In this document: piece after piece, positions 1 through 8,682 of the stretch | Position numbering within the stretch: position 1 is the stretch's first letter | Layout: every line of letters starts with the position of its first letter | NCBI GenBank assembly: GCA_002298335.1 | Contig: DBNK01000028.1 | Coordinates: 56,618 to 120,617, forward strand | Direction: 5' to 3' | Source of the DNA: Thalassolituus sp. UBA674 | GTDB taxonomy: Bacteria; Pseudomonadota; Gammaproteobacteria; Pseudomonadales; Oceanobacteraceae | DNA length: 64,000 nucleotides | Position numbers and translations under genes: made by a program | Notes under the pieces: model-generated | The model's database searches: none | What the model was told of the DNA's origin: nothing | What the model saw: only the letters and a program-made list of their open reading frames with translations

Positions 1-1154
1 TGTGCAGAACCGGCTTCGTATGTACCGCGCTTCAGACCGGAGTTGGCCAGGTCACCGTTACCGGTACCGTCACCACCAGACACTTTGATTTCAGATACGT
101 CACCGTCCGCCACCAGAGTGAAGCCAGCGTAGTAAGTATCTTCAGCAGCCAGACCGGTTGCAGCGGCAGCCTGTGCGTCGTTGGCGATGGAACCACCGAA
201 GGAACCAAACGCGATATCAATGTTACGGCCATCAGCTGCAATCAGCTGTACACCGTTGGCATCAGAACCGGAAGAAACCGCGGTTACACCAGTCTGATCA
301 GACACGGCGTTAATGGCTTCAACCACAGACGCGCGGGTACCCACAGTGTCGGTAGAGGTGGACAGAGAGATGTCAACGTTGTTCAGAGTCAGGGTAACCG
401 TACCGGCAGTACCTTCCATCTCTGAACCGGCAGCAACGTTTTCGTTTGCGAAAGCTTTAACACCGGTTTCGTCGTAAACGTCGTTGATTGCAGCGACTTT
501 GGCAATGGCAGAGAAAGCCGCATCAACAGTAGAGGCGGTGTCATTTTCTGCTTTGGATGGGCTGACCGCTACGTTGTTGATGATCAGGTCACCGTTCTGC
601 AGAGCAGCACCGAACCCCTGGGAAGAAATACCGGATGCAGTAGAAGCACCGAGTTTTTCAGCAGTCAGTTCTTTAATAGAGATATCCACGGTCTGACCGG
701 CGTTGGCACCAATCTGGAAAGTGGCGGAGAAAGAACCGTCCAGCAGCTTACGGCCGTTGAAGTCAGTTTCATCAGCAGTACGGGAAACTTCAGCAACCAG
801 CTGATCAACCTCGGCCTGGAGGGCTTCACGGTCAACGTCAGAGTTGGTGGCGTTTGCAGACTGAACCGCCAGCTCACGGATACGCTGTAAGTTTTCGTTG
901 ATGGAGCCCAGCGCGCCTTCAGCGGTCTGCGCCAGAGCGATACCGTCACCGGCGTTACGGACGGCAACGTTCAGACCTTTGATCTGAGAGGTGAAACGGG
1001 TAGAAATAGCCAGACCTGCCGCATCATCCTTCGCGCTGTTAATACGCAGACCTGAAGACAGACGCTGCAATGCCTGCTGGTTAGCGGACTGGGATTTATC
1101 CAGGTTACGCTGCGCATTCAGGGATGCAATATTGGTATTAATAATTTGAGGCAT
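1..1154 (-). CDS. fliC: Flagellin (C-terminal part lies beyond the window)
   Basis: Structural subunit of the flagellar filament. The reading frame is open from the ATG at 1154 to the left edge, giving the first 384 residues. The N-terminus starts MPQIINTNIASLNAQRNLDK and carries the classic D0/D1 flagellin helix features: LSSGLRINSAKDDAAGLAIS near residues 32-51 and a conserved RNAGDGIALAQTAEGAL block. From about residue 165 the sequence becomes rich in Ala, Thr, Ser, Asn and Asp, as in the exposed D2/D3 domains where O-linked glycans sit. No cysteine is seen. The start is preceded by AGGAGA with 8 bases spacing, and a sigma-28 promoter lies about 85 bases upstream. The divergent Maf and legionaminic acid genes suggest this protein is the glycan acceptor (inference). 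Confidence 0.95.
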   Translation of the reverse strand, partial: MPQIINTNIASLNAQRNLDKSQSANQQALQRLSSGLRINSAKDDAAGLAISTRFTSQIKGLNVAVRNAGDGIALAQTAEGALGSINENLQRIRELAVQSANATNSDVDREALQAEVDQLVAEVSRTADETDFNGRKLLDGSFSATFQIGANAGQTVDISIKELTAEKLGASTASGISSQGFGAALQNGDLIINNVAVSPSKAENDTASTVDAAFSAIAKVAAINDVYDETGVKAFANENVAAGSEMEGTAGTVTLTLNNVDISLSTSTDTVGTRASVVEAINAVSDQTGVTAVSSGSDANGVQLIAADGRNIDIAFGSFGGSIANDAQAAAATGLAAEDTYYAGFTLVADGDVSEIKVSGGDGTGNGDLANSGLKRGTYEAGSA

Positions 1155-1605
1155 AGTTAATTCTCCTGTACCTGCTCTTATTGGGAAGTCGGCATCGTGG
1201 TCGATGCTGTTCGACTCCGCCTGACTTTGTCCTAGCCTGTAACGGCCCCCTGCTGCAGTTCTTTAGAGCTTTTTTCACCAACCCTGCGACAACCCTCCGG
1301 CACCCGCCTTACCCAACACCGAAAACCCTCTTAACCCAATGATTTAAAAAGAAATTATTTTTTGACACCCGCAGAAAAAAACTAAGAAAAATGTGTAACA
1401 AATTGTGAAAAGGGCTTTGCGAATCAAAGGCCCGACGATAACCGGATGTGGATCTGAAGCCGCCACCTGAAAACAGGATGCCACGGGGACATAAGGACCA
1501 GTGGCACACTTTCTGCACTTACCCCCTGAACAGTCAAAAAAATGGCCGCCCCGCATCAGCACCACTGCGGACTGGCGCCGGGATATACAGGACAGGGTAC
1601 AGCGA
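1155..1605. other. Divergent intergenic region between flagellin and maf
   Basis: This stretch holds the flagellin leader and its sigma-28 promoter (1239-1265). The part from about 1330 to 1440 is AT-rich, unlike its surroundings, and could hold promoter elements for the maf-leg operon, but I find no convincing -35/-10 pair for it. A GTG at 1501 opens the maf frame earlier, so the right edge of this region is uncertain. No RNA gene or further ORF is supported. Confidence 0.5.
1239..1265 (-). promoter_or_regulatory. Sigma-28 (FliA) promoter of flagellin
   Basis: Read on the minus strand, TAAA (1262-1265) is followed after exactly 15 bases by GCCGTTAC (1239-1246). The FliA consensus is TAAA-N15-GCCGATAA, so the -35 box is perfect and the -10 box matches 6 of 8. 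It lies about 85 bases upstream of the flagellin ATG, a normal leader length for fliC. Class 3 flagellar expression is inferred from this. Confidence 0.72.
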
Positions 1606-3645
1606 ATGATGACCGTCGACGGATTCTCCGAGCTGAAAGTCAAGAATTTGACTTTCATGAAGCACTATTTCCCAGCCATCTATGCGGTGCTCAACGATTA
1701 CACACCGGAAGAAAAGCAACTGAATCTGGATACAGAGTCTTCGCGGCTGCAGTTAATAAACCGACTGACCGGCCAGGTTCTGATTAGCGATGCCGAAGCC
1801 GAAGCCCGTGAGGAAGTCAGTCAGTTCATCAATAACTGCCAGCGCAACAACCGTCTGATCACTGTTGGTACTGCGTTCGGGAACACATTCACCATTCCCC
1901 GGTTTTCAGCAAAGAAACTGGCCGAGCTGACGGAAAAAAGCCCACTGCAGCAGAAGAACTTCGACTTTTATCCGTTCGATAACCATATTCCGCTGCTGTG
2001 CGTTATGGGTGTAGGTCTGGGCCTGCAGATCCGTGAGTTAATGTCGTCTCTCACCATAGATCATCTGATCATCTGTGAACGAGACATCGACGAGCTCTAT
2101 GCCAGCCTGTTTACTACCGACTGGGCCGAATGTTGTGAGCACCTGATCAATGATCCTCACAAGTCCTTTACCTTTGTACTGGTACCTAAGGCCGATGAAG
2201 AACTGGCCTATGCCCTGCTCTGGAATCATCTGGTCAAACAGCCTCCCTTCTTTCCGACCGGCACTGTCTTCTACAACCACAGAAGCAACAACCGTCATGA
2301 AAGAATTCTGGCCCGGATACGTAAAGACATCACCATGTTTTACAGTCTGTGGGGCAATTACGATGACGAAATCAACCAGCTGAATAATGCCCTGCATAAT
2401 TTCCGTCTTGGGGTGAAACGTCTGCGCCTGCCCCTCACGGAACATACCGGGACTCCGGTACTGATTATTGGCTCTGGCCCGTCTTTGGATGAACGGCTCG
2501 ACTGGATAAAATCCGTTCAGGATAAATGCGTTGTGGTTTCCTGCGGTTCCGCCCGGGATGTCCTGCGCCGCAATGGCATCCAGCCGGATTTTCAGGTTGA
2601 ACTGGAGTCAGACTATGTTGCGGCTGAAGCCTATGCACGCAGCATGTCCGGCGAAGACACCCGTGGTACCACACTGCTGGCGGCGGCTCAGGTTCCACCA
2701 AAAATCTTTGAAATCTATGAAAGCAAGCAGGCTTTTTTCAAAGACTCCACCGCCATGGCCAGCCTGTTTTCGCAGAATAATGTCGTGCCTGGCTGTACTC
2801 CTTCGGCAACCAATGCCGGATTGGGTGTGTTCCTGCATCTCGGTTTTAAAAACGTGTTCCTGTTCGGCATGGACTTCGGTTACATAGACCCGCTCAAGCA
2901 CCATTCAAAAGACAGTATTTATTACACGGATGAAAGTCCGGAAGATCTGATCGACAGCACCTGGGATAACCTCGAAGAGGGTATGCCGGTTGAATGTGTG
3001 GATGGCAGTACCATTAAAACCATCCCCTTCCTGTTTACCGGTATGCGTCGTGCCGAAGTTGAGATTGCGCAGTTCCTGAATAGCCGGGAACTGTCTGTCT
3101 ACAACTGCTCACTGGGTGCAAAAATCAGCCGCACAGAATGGCTCAATGACGTTGAAAATTTTGAGCGGATTATTGCAGCCTGCGGTGGCGACCGCACACT
3201 GACCGTCGGTGCTGTCAACGAGCCTGGCGACGTCATTACAGAAGACGAAATTGCCGAGCGTCTGAATCTGCTCGAAGATGCCATCCGCCGGGTCTGCCTG
3301 CGTTCTCTGGATGAGCTGAGCCATCTGGAATATAACCTGGAAAGTATTTCTGACTGCACCTACCGCATTGCGCGTTTTCTTGAAGAAGATATCTACATTA
3401 ACCTGAAAACCATTTACTACCTGTTCCGCGGCACCATGTGGTTTTTCCTGTCCATCGGTTATTCACATGCCTATGCCCTCTCTGAAGAGGAAAGACCGGA
3501 ATTCATTGCCACATGGAAGCGCATCTTTTCCGCATTTCTGGACGAGTGGCCGGGTCATTACCGCTCCGTCGTTCACCGCCAGCTAGCGCCGGAAGACGAT
3601 CCTATGCTGACGAAAAAAATCACTGAAGCGGTTGAGGGTTTCTGA
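1606..3645 (+). CDS. Maf family motility-associated glycosyltransferase (flagellin nonulosonate transferase)
   Basis: Members of this family transfer pseudaminic or legionaminic acid from the CMP-sugar to Ser/Thr of flagellin in the cytoplasm before export. The protein has the DUF115/MptE-like core: PVLIIGSGPSLDE around residue 284, followed by a DFQVELES stretch and a GCTPSATNAGLGVFL region. The N-terminus has the usual family opening, KNLTFMKHYFPAIYAVL, and the C-terminal 200 residues are helical. I chose the ATG at 1606 because the family motif begins just after it and AGGACAGG lies upstream; the same frame is open back to a GTG at 1501 behind AAGGA, and ATG 1609 is equally possible. It is the first gene of the leg operon, two bases before legB. 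Function as the legionaminic transferase is inferred from position opposite flagellin. Confidence 0.88.
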   Translation: MMTVDGFSELKVKNLTFMKHYFPAIYAVLNDYTPEEKQLNLDTESSRLQLINRLTGQVLISDAEAEAREEVSQFINNCQRNNRLITVGTAFGNTFTIPRFSAKKLAELTEKSPLQQKNFDFYPFDNHIPLLCVMGVGLGLQIRELMSSLTIDHLIICERDIDELYASLFTTDWAECCEHLINDPHKSFTFVLVPKADEELAYALLWNHLVKQPPFFPTGTVFYNHRSNNRHERILARIRKDITMFYSLWGNYDDEINQLNNALHNFRLGVKRLRLPLTEHTGTPVLIIGSGPSLDERLDWIKSVQDKCVVVSCGSARDVLRRNGIQPDFQVELESDYVAAEAYARSMSGEDTRGTTLLAAAQVPPKIFEIYESKQAFFKDSTAMASLFSQNNVVPGCTPSATNAGLGVFLHLGFKNVFLFGMDFGYIDPLKHHSKDSIYYTDESPEDLIDSTWDNLEEGMPVECVDGSTIKTIPFLFTGMRRAEVEIAQFLNSRELSVYNCSLGAKISRTEWLNDVENFERIIAACGGDRTLTVGAVNEPGDVITEDEIAERLNLLEDAIRRVCLRSLDELSHLEYNLESISDCTYRIARFLEEDIYINLKTIYYLFRGTMWFFLSIGYSHAYALSEEERPEFIATWKRIFSAFLDEWPGHYRSVVHRQLAPEDDPMLTKKITEAVEGF

Positions 3646-3647
3646 CA

Positions 3648-4631
3648 ATGAGCCAACGTATTCTGGTTACGGGTGCTGATGGTTTTATCGGTTCTCATCT
3701 GGCCGAACATCTGGTGCGCAGCGGCCATCAGGTGCGGGCTCTGACGCTTTATAATTCGTTCAACAGCTGGGGCTGGCTGGATGACTCACCCCTGAGCCGC
3801 GATATGGAAATCATCGCCGGGGATATCCGCGATCCGTTTTTCTGTCAGCAGGCGGTCGAAGGCTGCGACGTGGTGTACAACCTCGCTGCGCTGATTGCTA
3901 TTCCTTATTCTTATCAGGCACCGGCCAGTTATGTGGCGACCAACGTCGAAGGCACGGTCAACCTCCTCCAGGCAGCGCGTCAGTTCAGCATCAGCCAGTT
4001 TGTTCAGACCTCAACCTCTGAGGTCTATGGCACCGCACAGTACGTGCCCATTGATGAAAAACACCCACTGCAGCCCCAGTCGCCGTACAGTGCATCCAAA
4101 ATCGGCTCTGACTCCATGGCGCTGAGTTATTACAACGCCTTTGAATTACCGGTGACACTGGCCCGGCCATTCAATACCTATGGCCCGCGTCAGTCTGCCC
4201 GGGCGGTTATTCCGACCATCATTACCCAGATTGCGGCGGGTGAAAAACATCTGAAACTGGGCGACCTGTCGCCGACGCGGGATTTCAATTACGTCGGTGA
4301 TACCTGCGATGGTCTGATCAGTCTGCTCGGCTGTCAGGCGGCCATCGGCGAAGTCATCAATATCGGCAGCAATACCGAAATTTCAGTACTGGATACCGTA
4401 AACCTGATCCGTGAACTGATGAACTCGGACATCGTGATTGAGCACGACAGCGCCCGGGTGCGTCCGGAAAAGTCTGAAGTTCACCGGCTTGTCTGCGATA
4501 ACCGCAAGCTGCTGAGTACCACAGGTTTTCAGCATCAGGTGGATATCCGTGAAGGACTGCTGCGTACCATCGACTGGTTCAGCGATGAGCAGAACCTCAG
4601 CCGCTATAAAGCCGGGATTTATAATGTCTGA
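3648..4631 (+). CDS. legB: LegB-type nucleotide-sugar (GDP-GlcNAc) 4,6-dehydratase
   Basis: Extended SDR enzyme that would convert NDP-N-acetylglucosamine to the 4-keto-6-deoxy sugar, the first committed step of legionaminic acid synthesis. The NAD-binding motif TGADGFIG sits at residues 8-15, STSEVYG supplies the Ser/Thr-Glu catalytic pair, and YSASK (about 147-151) is the Tyr-Lys dyad. The length, 327 residues, is usual for LegB and shorter than membrane-bound WbpM types. The substrate is probably GDP-linked, because a PtmE-like guanylyltransferase is in the same operon; this is inference from the Campylobacter pathway. It starts two bases after maf and its stop overlaps the legC start. Confidence 0.88.
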   Translation: MSQRILVTGADGFIGSHLAEHLVRSGHQVRALTLYNSFNSWGWLDDSPLSRDMEIIAGDIRDPFFCQQAVEGCDVVYNLAALIAIPYSYQAPASYVATNVEGTVNLLQAARQFSISQFVQTSTSEVYGTAQYVPIDEKHPLQPQSPYSASKIGSDSMALSYYNAFELPVTLARPFNTYGPRQSARAVIPTIITQIAAGEKHLKLGDLSPTRDFNYVGDTCDGLISLLGCQAAIGEVINIGSNTEISVLDTVNLIRELMNSDIVIEHDSARVRPEKSEVHRLVCDNRKLLSTTGFQHQVDIREGLLRTIDWFSDEQNLSRYKAGIYNV

Positions 4632-5799
4632 CGGTATGGTGACGGCACTGGCTGAGCTGATCCACAACCTTTACCCGGGCGAACAGCCCGTACCGCTGCA
4701 TCGCCCGACCCTTGACGAGGATGACCAGCAAGCAGTGGCTGACTGTGTGGCCAGCACCTTTATTTCTTCTGCAGGACCCGAGATACAGGCCTTTGAAGAG
4801 GCCATCGCCGGTTTCTGTGGCAGCGCTTACGCTATTGCCGCGGTCAACGGTACGGCGGCCCTGCATCTGGCACTGCACTGCTGTGGCGTTAAGCCCGGTG
4901 ACCTGGTGCTGACTCAGTCGCTGACCTTTGCCGCCACCGGCCACGCCATCCTGCAGGCCGGTGCCAGCCCAGTGTACATTGATATTACCCTGCCCGATGC
5001 GGGTATGGACCCGGAAGCACTGGCGTATTTTCTCGATACCGAATGCAGCCCCGGCTACGATGGCCTGATCCATAAAGCCAGCGGGCGCCGCGTCAGTGCC
5101 TGTATTCCCATGCACAGTTTCGGGACTCCAGCCCGCATCACACAGATTGCACATCTGTGTGAACAATGGGGGCTGACGCTGATTGAAGACGCCGCCGAAG
5201 CGCTGGGCAGCTTTATCTCCGGCAGACACTGCGGCACGTTCGGGCGCTGTGGTGTACTGAGTTTTAACGGCAATAAAATCATGAGCACCGGTGCCGGCGG
5301 TATGGTGCTGTGCGATGATCCGGCCCTCGCGCGGCACCTCAAACACGTCTCCACCACCGCAAAAGTGGCGGATGAATTTGAGTTCTTCCATGACGAGCCC
5401 GGTTTCAATTACCGCCTGCCCAACCTGAATGCGAGCCTTGGCCTGAGTCAGTTCCGCAAACTGCCGTCATTTATCGCCGCCAAAGCCCGGGTGGCCGGGA
5501 TGTATCAGAGTTTTTTTGCCGACCTGGGTTATCCCCTGGTCCACAACCCGGAAGCACAGAGCAATCACTGGCTGAACACCGTTTTGGTGACTGACGCCAC
5601 AGAAAAACAGGCGCTGCTGCAGGGTCTTAAAGCACAGGGAATCATGGCCCGGCCGGCCTGGACGCCTCTGCACCACCTGCCGCATCTGCAATCTCCGGTC
5701 AGTACATCTCTGCCAGTGACGGATGAGGTCTACAACCGCGCCGTGAGCCTGCCGAGCAGCGTTCCCGCCGACGCCATCAGGGGGAGTCTGACGGTATGA
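4624..5799 (+). CDS. legC: LegC-type PLP aminotransferase
   Basis: DegT/DnrJ/EryC1-family aminotransferase expected to aminate the C4 keto group of the LegB product. Hallmarks are IEDAAEALGS and the PLP-lysine region FNGNKIMSTGAGG, with the lysine near residue 218. The frame is open upstream to 4549 but inside legB; the ATG at 4624 gives the usual N-terminus, a short helix ending LYPGEQPVPLHRPTL, and overlaps the legB stop by 8 bases. An in-frame ATG at 4636 is an alternative. The next gene, legG, begins in an ATGA overlap. LegC assignment rests on the family plus gene order legB-legC-legG-legI. Confidence 0.88.
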   Translation: MSDGMVTALAELIHNLYPGEQPVPLHRPTLDEDDQQAVADCVASTFISSAGPEIQAFEEAIAGFCGSAYAIAAVNGTAALHLALHCCGVKPGDLVLTQSLTFAATGHAILQAGASPVYIDITLPDAGMDPEALAYFLDTECSPGYDGLIHKASGRRVSACIPMHSFGTPARITQIAHLCEQWGLTLIEDAAEALGSFISGRHCGTFGRCGVLSFNGNKIMSTGAGGMVLCDDPALARHLKHVSTTAKVADEFEFFHDEPGFNYRLPNLNASLGLSQFRKLPSFIAAKARVAGMYQSFFADLGYPLVHNPEAQSNHWLNTVLVTDATEKQALLQGLKAQGIMARPAWTPLHHLPHLQSPVSTSLPVTDEVYNRAVSLPSSVPADAIRGSLTV

Positions 5800-6938
5800 A
5801 GCGGATCACCTGTTTTACCGCCACCCGTGCGGAATACAGTCTGCTGCGCAATACGCTGCTGGCGCTGACCGCCGATAAGGATTTTGAACCTTTGCTGCTG
5901 GTCAGTGGTACGCATTTACGCCCGGAATTCGGTTTTACCCTGCAGGAGCTGGGAGACGACGGCTTCCGCGACTTTCACCCTGTTCCACTGGATTACAGCT
6001 CTGACTCCGCGGCGGCCAATGCCGGGCGCAGCGCTGCGGTACTGAACGGTCTGGCACCGCTGTTCACAGAACTGCGTCCGGATGCGCTGATGGTCATCGG
6101 TGACCGCTACGAGACTCTGGCCGCGGCACAATGCGCCTGCCTGATGAATATTCCGGTGCTGCACCTGCATGGTGGAGAACTGAGTTTCGGCTCTCAGGAT
6201 AACCAGTTCCGCCACGCCATCAGCAAACTCTCGCACCTGCATTTTCCGGCGACGGCGGCGGCCCGAGAACGTCTGATCCGTATGGGTGAAGCACCCGACC
6301 GCGTGTTTCTGACCGGTGCACCCGGCATTGAGAATATCCACCAGCAGGCGCTGATGCCGCTGGATGAGCTTCAGGCTCAGTTAAACCTGAACTGGCATAC
6401 CCACAATGTGCTGCTGACCTATCACCCGGACAGCATGAATCCGGACAACAGCCTGCGCGAATTCATGGCGCTGCGGCAGGCACTGGATGAGATTCCGCAG
6501 CTCGGAGTTATCGCCACCTACCCCAATGCCGATGCCGGTCACCGGGGCATTATCGCCGCACTCAACGACTGGCAGGCAGAGCGTCCTGAGCACGTCAGCC
6601 TGCATCAGAGTCTGGGCGTGTGCCGTTATCTGTCACTGATGCACGAAGTCGATCTGGTTATCGGTAATTCATCCAGTGGCATTATTGAAGCACCGTCGAT
6701 GGGAACGCCGACCATTAACATCGGTGACCGTCAGAAAGGCCGTGACCGGGCCGCCTCTGTGGTGGATGTGCCTGCCACTGCCGCTGTCATCCGGGAGGCC
6801 GTCACCCAGGCATTCGCCACACCTCATGGCGACATCCGTAATCCCTATGATCAGGGAGCCACCAGTCAGAAAATTCTCGCCATTCTGAAGCAGACCGATT
6901 TTCCGGCGCTGAAGGAGAAAACCTATTATGACGCCTGA
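5796..6938 (+). CDS. legG: LegG/NeuC-type hydrolysing NDP-sugar 2-epimerase
   Basis: UDP-GlcNAc 2-epimerase superfamily enzyme of the hydrolysing (NeuC) type; in this pathway it would release 2,4-diacetamido-2,4,6-trideoxymannose from the nucleotide. Seen motifs are GDRYETLAAAQCACLMNIPV, the HLHGGELSFGSQDNQFRHAISK active-site region, and GNSSSGIIEAPSMGTP near the C-terminus, all typical of NeuC and LegG. The length, 380 residues, is standard. It begins in an ATGA overlap with legC and its last 11 bases overlap legI. Confidence 0.9.
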   Translation: MKRITCFTATRAEYSLLRNTLLALTADKDFEPLLLVSGTHLRPEFGFTLQELGDDGFRDFHPVPLDYSSDSAAANAGRSAAVLNGLAPLFTELRPDALMVIGDRYETLAAAQCACLMNIPVLHLHGGELSFGSQDNQFRHAISKLSHLHFPATAAARERLIRMGEAPDRVFLTGAPGIENIHQQALMPLDELQAQLNLNWHTHNVLLTYHPDSMNPDNSLREFMALRQALDEIPQLGVIATYPNADAGHRGIIAALNDWQAERPEHVSLHQSLGVCRYLSLMHEVDLVIGNSSSGIIEAPSMGTPTINIGDRQKGRDRAASVVDVPATAAVIREAVTQAFATPHGDIRNPYDQGATSQKILAILKQTDFPALKEKTYYDA

Positions 6939-8004
6939 CGCTGCTACCCTCGTGATTGCGGAAGCCGGAGTCAATCATAACGGTGATCCGGAACTGGCCC
7001 TGAAACTGGTCGACATCGCCGTTGCGGCCGGTGCCGATGTGGTGAAATTCCAGATATTCGACAGCCAGCAGCTGGCTACCGCAAAGGCAGAAAAAGCCGG
7101 ATATCAGCAGGAGACCACCGGCGCGAAAGAAACCCAGCAACAGATGCTGAAAGCGCTGGAATTATCCCACGCTGATTTTATCCGCATCCGTGATTACTGC
7201 GTTGCAGAAAACATCGAATTTCTGGCCACCGCTTTTGATGAACCCTCACTGGAATTCCTGCTTACACTCGGTGTTAAACGCCTGAAAATTCCGTCCGGTG
7301 AGCTGACGAATCTGCCCTTTATCCGTCTGCATGCCCTGACCGGGTTACCGCTTATTATTTCCACGGGTATGGCCACCGTGGATGAAATCCGCGATGCCCT
7401 GGCCATGATTGCCTACACCTGTCTGCACGGTGAAAAGACACCTGAAAGTCTGCAGAAAATTCGCACCAGCCTGGTCGATTATCCGCCGGAAAAACTCGCG
7501 GAACATGTCACGATTCTGCAGTGCACCACCGCTTACCCGACTTCAGATACCGACGTAAATCTGCGTGTAATTCCGGCACTGGCAGCGACCTTCGGTTGCC
7601 CGGTCGGATTCTCTGATCATACGGCGGATATTCTCGCCGCACCGCTGGCCGTTGCTCTGGGCGCACGCCTGATTGAAAAACACTTCACGCTGGACCGGAA
7701 CCTGCCCGGACCGGACCACAAGGCCTCGCTGGAGCCGGACGCCCTACGCGACATGATCCGGTCTGTCCGCCGCAGTGAAGCAATGCTGGGGTCAGCGGAA
7801 AAATCACCCTCTGTCATTGAGGCCGCCAATGCCCGGGTAGCCCGGAAAAGTCTGGTGGCAGCCCATCCCCTCAGTGAAGGCCAGGTTCTCGGTGCAGCGG
7901 ATATCACCGCCCGCCGCCCCGGAGACGGTCTGTCACCGGCGTACTTCTGGGACCTGTGCGGCCAGACCGCGGAACACGATTATGACCCTGACCAGTCCTT
8001 CTGA
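6928..8004 (+). CDS. legI: LegI/NeuB-type nonulosonic acid synthase
   Basis: Condenses the hexose from LegG with phosphoenolpyruvate to give the nine-carbon legionaminic acid. The N-terminal TIM barrel shows IAEAGVNHNGD and DVVKFQIF, the middle shows the LKIPSGELTNLP and GFSDHT motifs of the NeuB family, and the last 65 residues form the SAF (antifreeze-like) domain. Start ATG 6928 has AGGAG upstream inside the end of legG. Within the NeuB family, sialic, pseudaminic and legionaminic synthases are hard to tell apart; LegI is chosen because no pseB/pseC/pseG partner is present, whereas legB/legC/legG are. Confidence 0.9.
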   Translation: MTPDAATLVIAEAGVNHNGDPELALKLVDIAVAAGADVVKFQIFDSQQLATAKAEKAGYQQETTGAKETQQQMLKALELSHADFIRIRDYCVAENIEFLATAFDEPSLEFLLTLGVKRLKIPSGELTNLPFIRLHALTGLPLIISTGMATVDEIRDALAMIAYTCLHGEKTPESLQKIRTSLVDYPPEKLAEHVTILQCTTAYPTSDTDVNLRVIPALAATFGCPVGFSDHTADILAAPLAVALGARLIEKHFTLDRNLPGPDHKASLEPDALRDMIRSVRRSEAMLGSAEKSPSVIEAANARVARKSLVAAHPLSEGQVLGAADITARRPGDGLSPAYFWDLCGQTAEHDYDPDQSF

Positions 8005-8680
8005 CGCCCCTTCTTCTCTGCCAGCCCGCGCCGGTCTGAGCAAAGACCGCCCGGTACTGATTCTCGGCACCGGCGGGCATGCCCGCGTGATCGCCGATAC
8101 CCTGCTGGCCGCCGGAGAGGACGTGCTCGGTTTTACCGACCCTGCACCTCAGTTCGGTCACTGGCGTCACCTGCCCTGCCTGGGTGGTGACGAGGTACTC
8201 CGCGAATACGGTGTTGACGAGGTATTGCTGGCGAATGGCATCGGCTTCCTGCCATTCCAGACTCTGCGCGAGCGGATTTACCGGCAATTTACCGATCTGG
8301 GCTATAGGTTTACTCAGGTAATTCACCCCTCAGCGGTGATTGCCGCAGGGACAGAGATTGCCGCCGGCGTACAGATTCTTGCCGGTGCCATCGTCCAGAC
8401 CGGCTGCCGGATTGGAGAGAACAGCCTGCTTAATACCGCCGCCAGCGCAGACCACGACTGCGTTGTGGCTGAACATTGCCATATTGCACCGGGTGCTACC
8501 CTGTGCGGAGGGGTGCGACTGGCACGCGGTGTGCTGATAGGGACTAAAGCGGCTGTGATTCAAGAAATTGCCGTAGGTGCCGATACCATTATCGGAGCCG
8601 GAGTCACCCTCACACGCAGTATCAGCGCAGATCAGGTGGTCCGTTCTCCAGTCCCGGTAACAGCGCCCAGGCGGAGGTAA
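7982..8680 (+). CDS. NeuD/LegH-like acetyltransferase (left-handed beta-helix)
   Basis: Sialic acid O-acetyltransferase NeuD-family protein. An N-terminal Rossmann-like part has VLILGTGGHARVIAD around residues 25-39, and the C-terminal half is a hexapeptide-repeat beta-helix including SADHDCVVAEHCHIAPGA. In legionaminic acid pathways a NeuD-like enzyme called LegH (PglD relatives) N-acetylates C4 of the 2-acetamido-4-amino-6-deoxyglucose intermediate, which fits this slot; O-acetylation of the finished sugar is the alternative. The frame is open from 7874, but ATG 7982 overlaps the legI stop by 23 bases and gives a NeuD-length protein of 232 residues. Confidence 0.8.
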   Translation: MTLTSPSDAPSSLPARAGLSKDRPVLILGTGGHARVIADTLLAAGEDVLGFTDPAPQFGHWRHLPCLGGDEVLREYGVDEVLLANGIGFLPFQTLRERIYRQFTDLGYRFTQVIHPSAVIAAGTEIAAGVQILAGAIVQTGCRIGENSLLNTAASADHDCVVAEHCHIAPGATLCGGVRLARGVLIGTKAAVIQEIAVGADTIIGAGVTLTRSISADQVVRSPVPVTAPRRR

Positions 8681-8682
8681 AC

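Noticed and set aside
1299..1314. Sigma-54 promoter (GGCAC-N5-TTAC) reading toward maf
   Set aside because: The GC element of the -12 box is imperfect and it lies 190-300 bases from any start; too weak to list.
1434..1441. Sigma-28 -10 box (GACGATAA) for maf
   Set aside because: One mismatch only, but there is no TAAA at the required 15-base distance.
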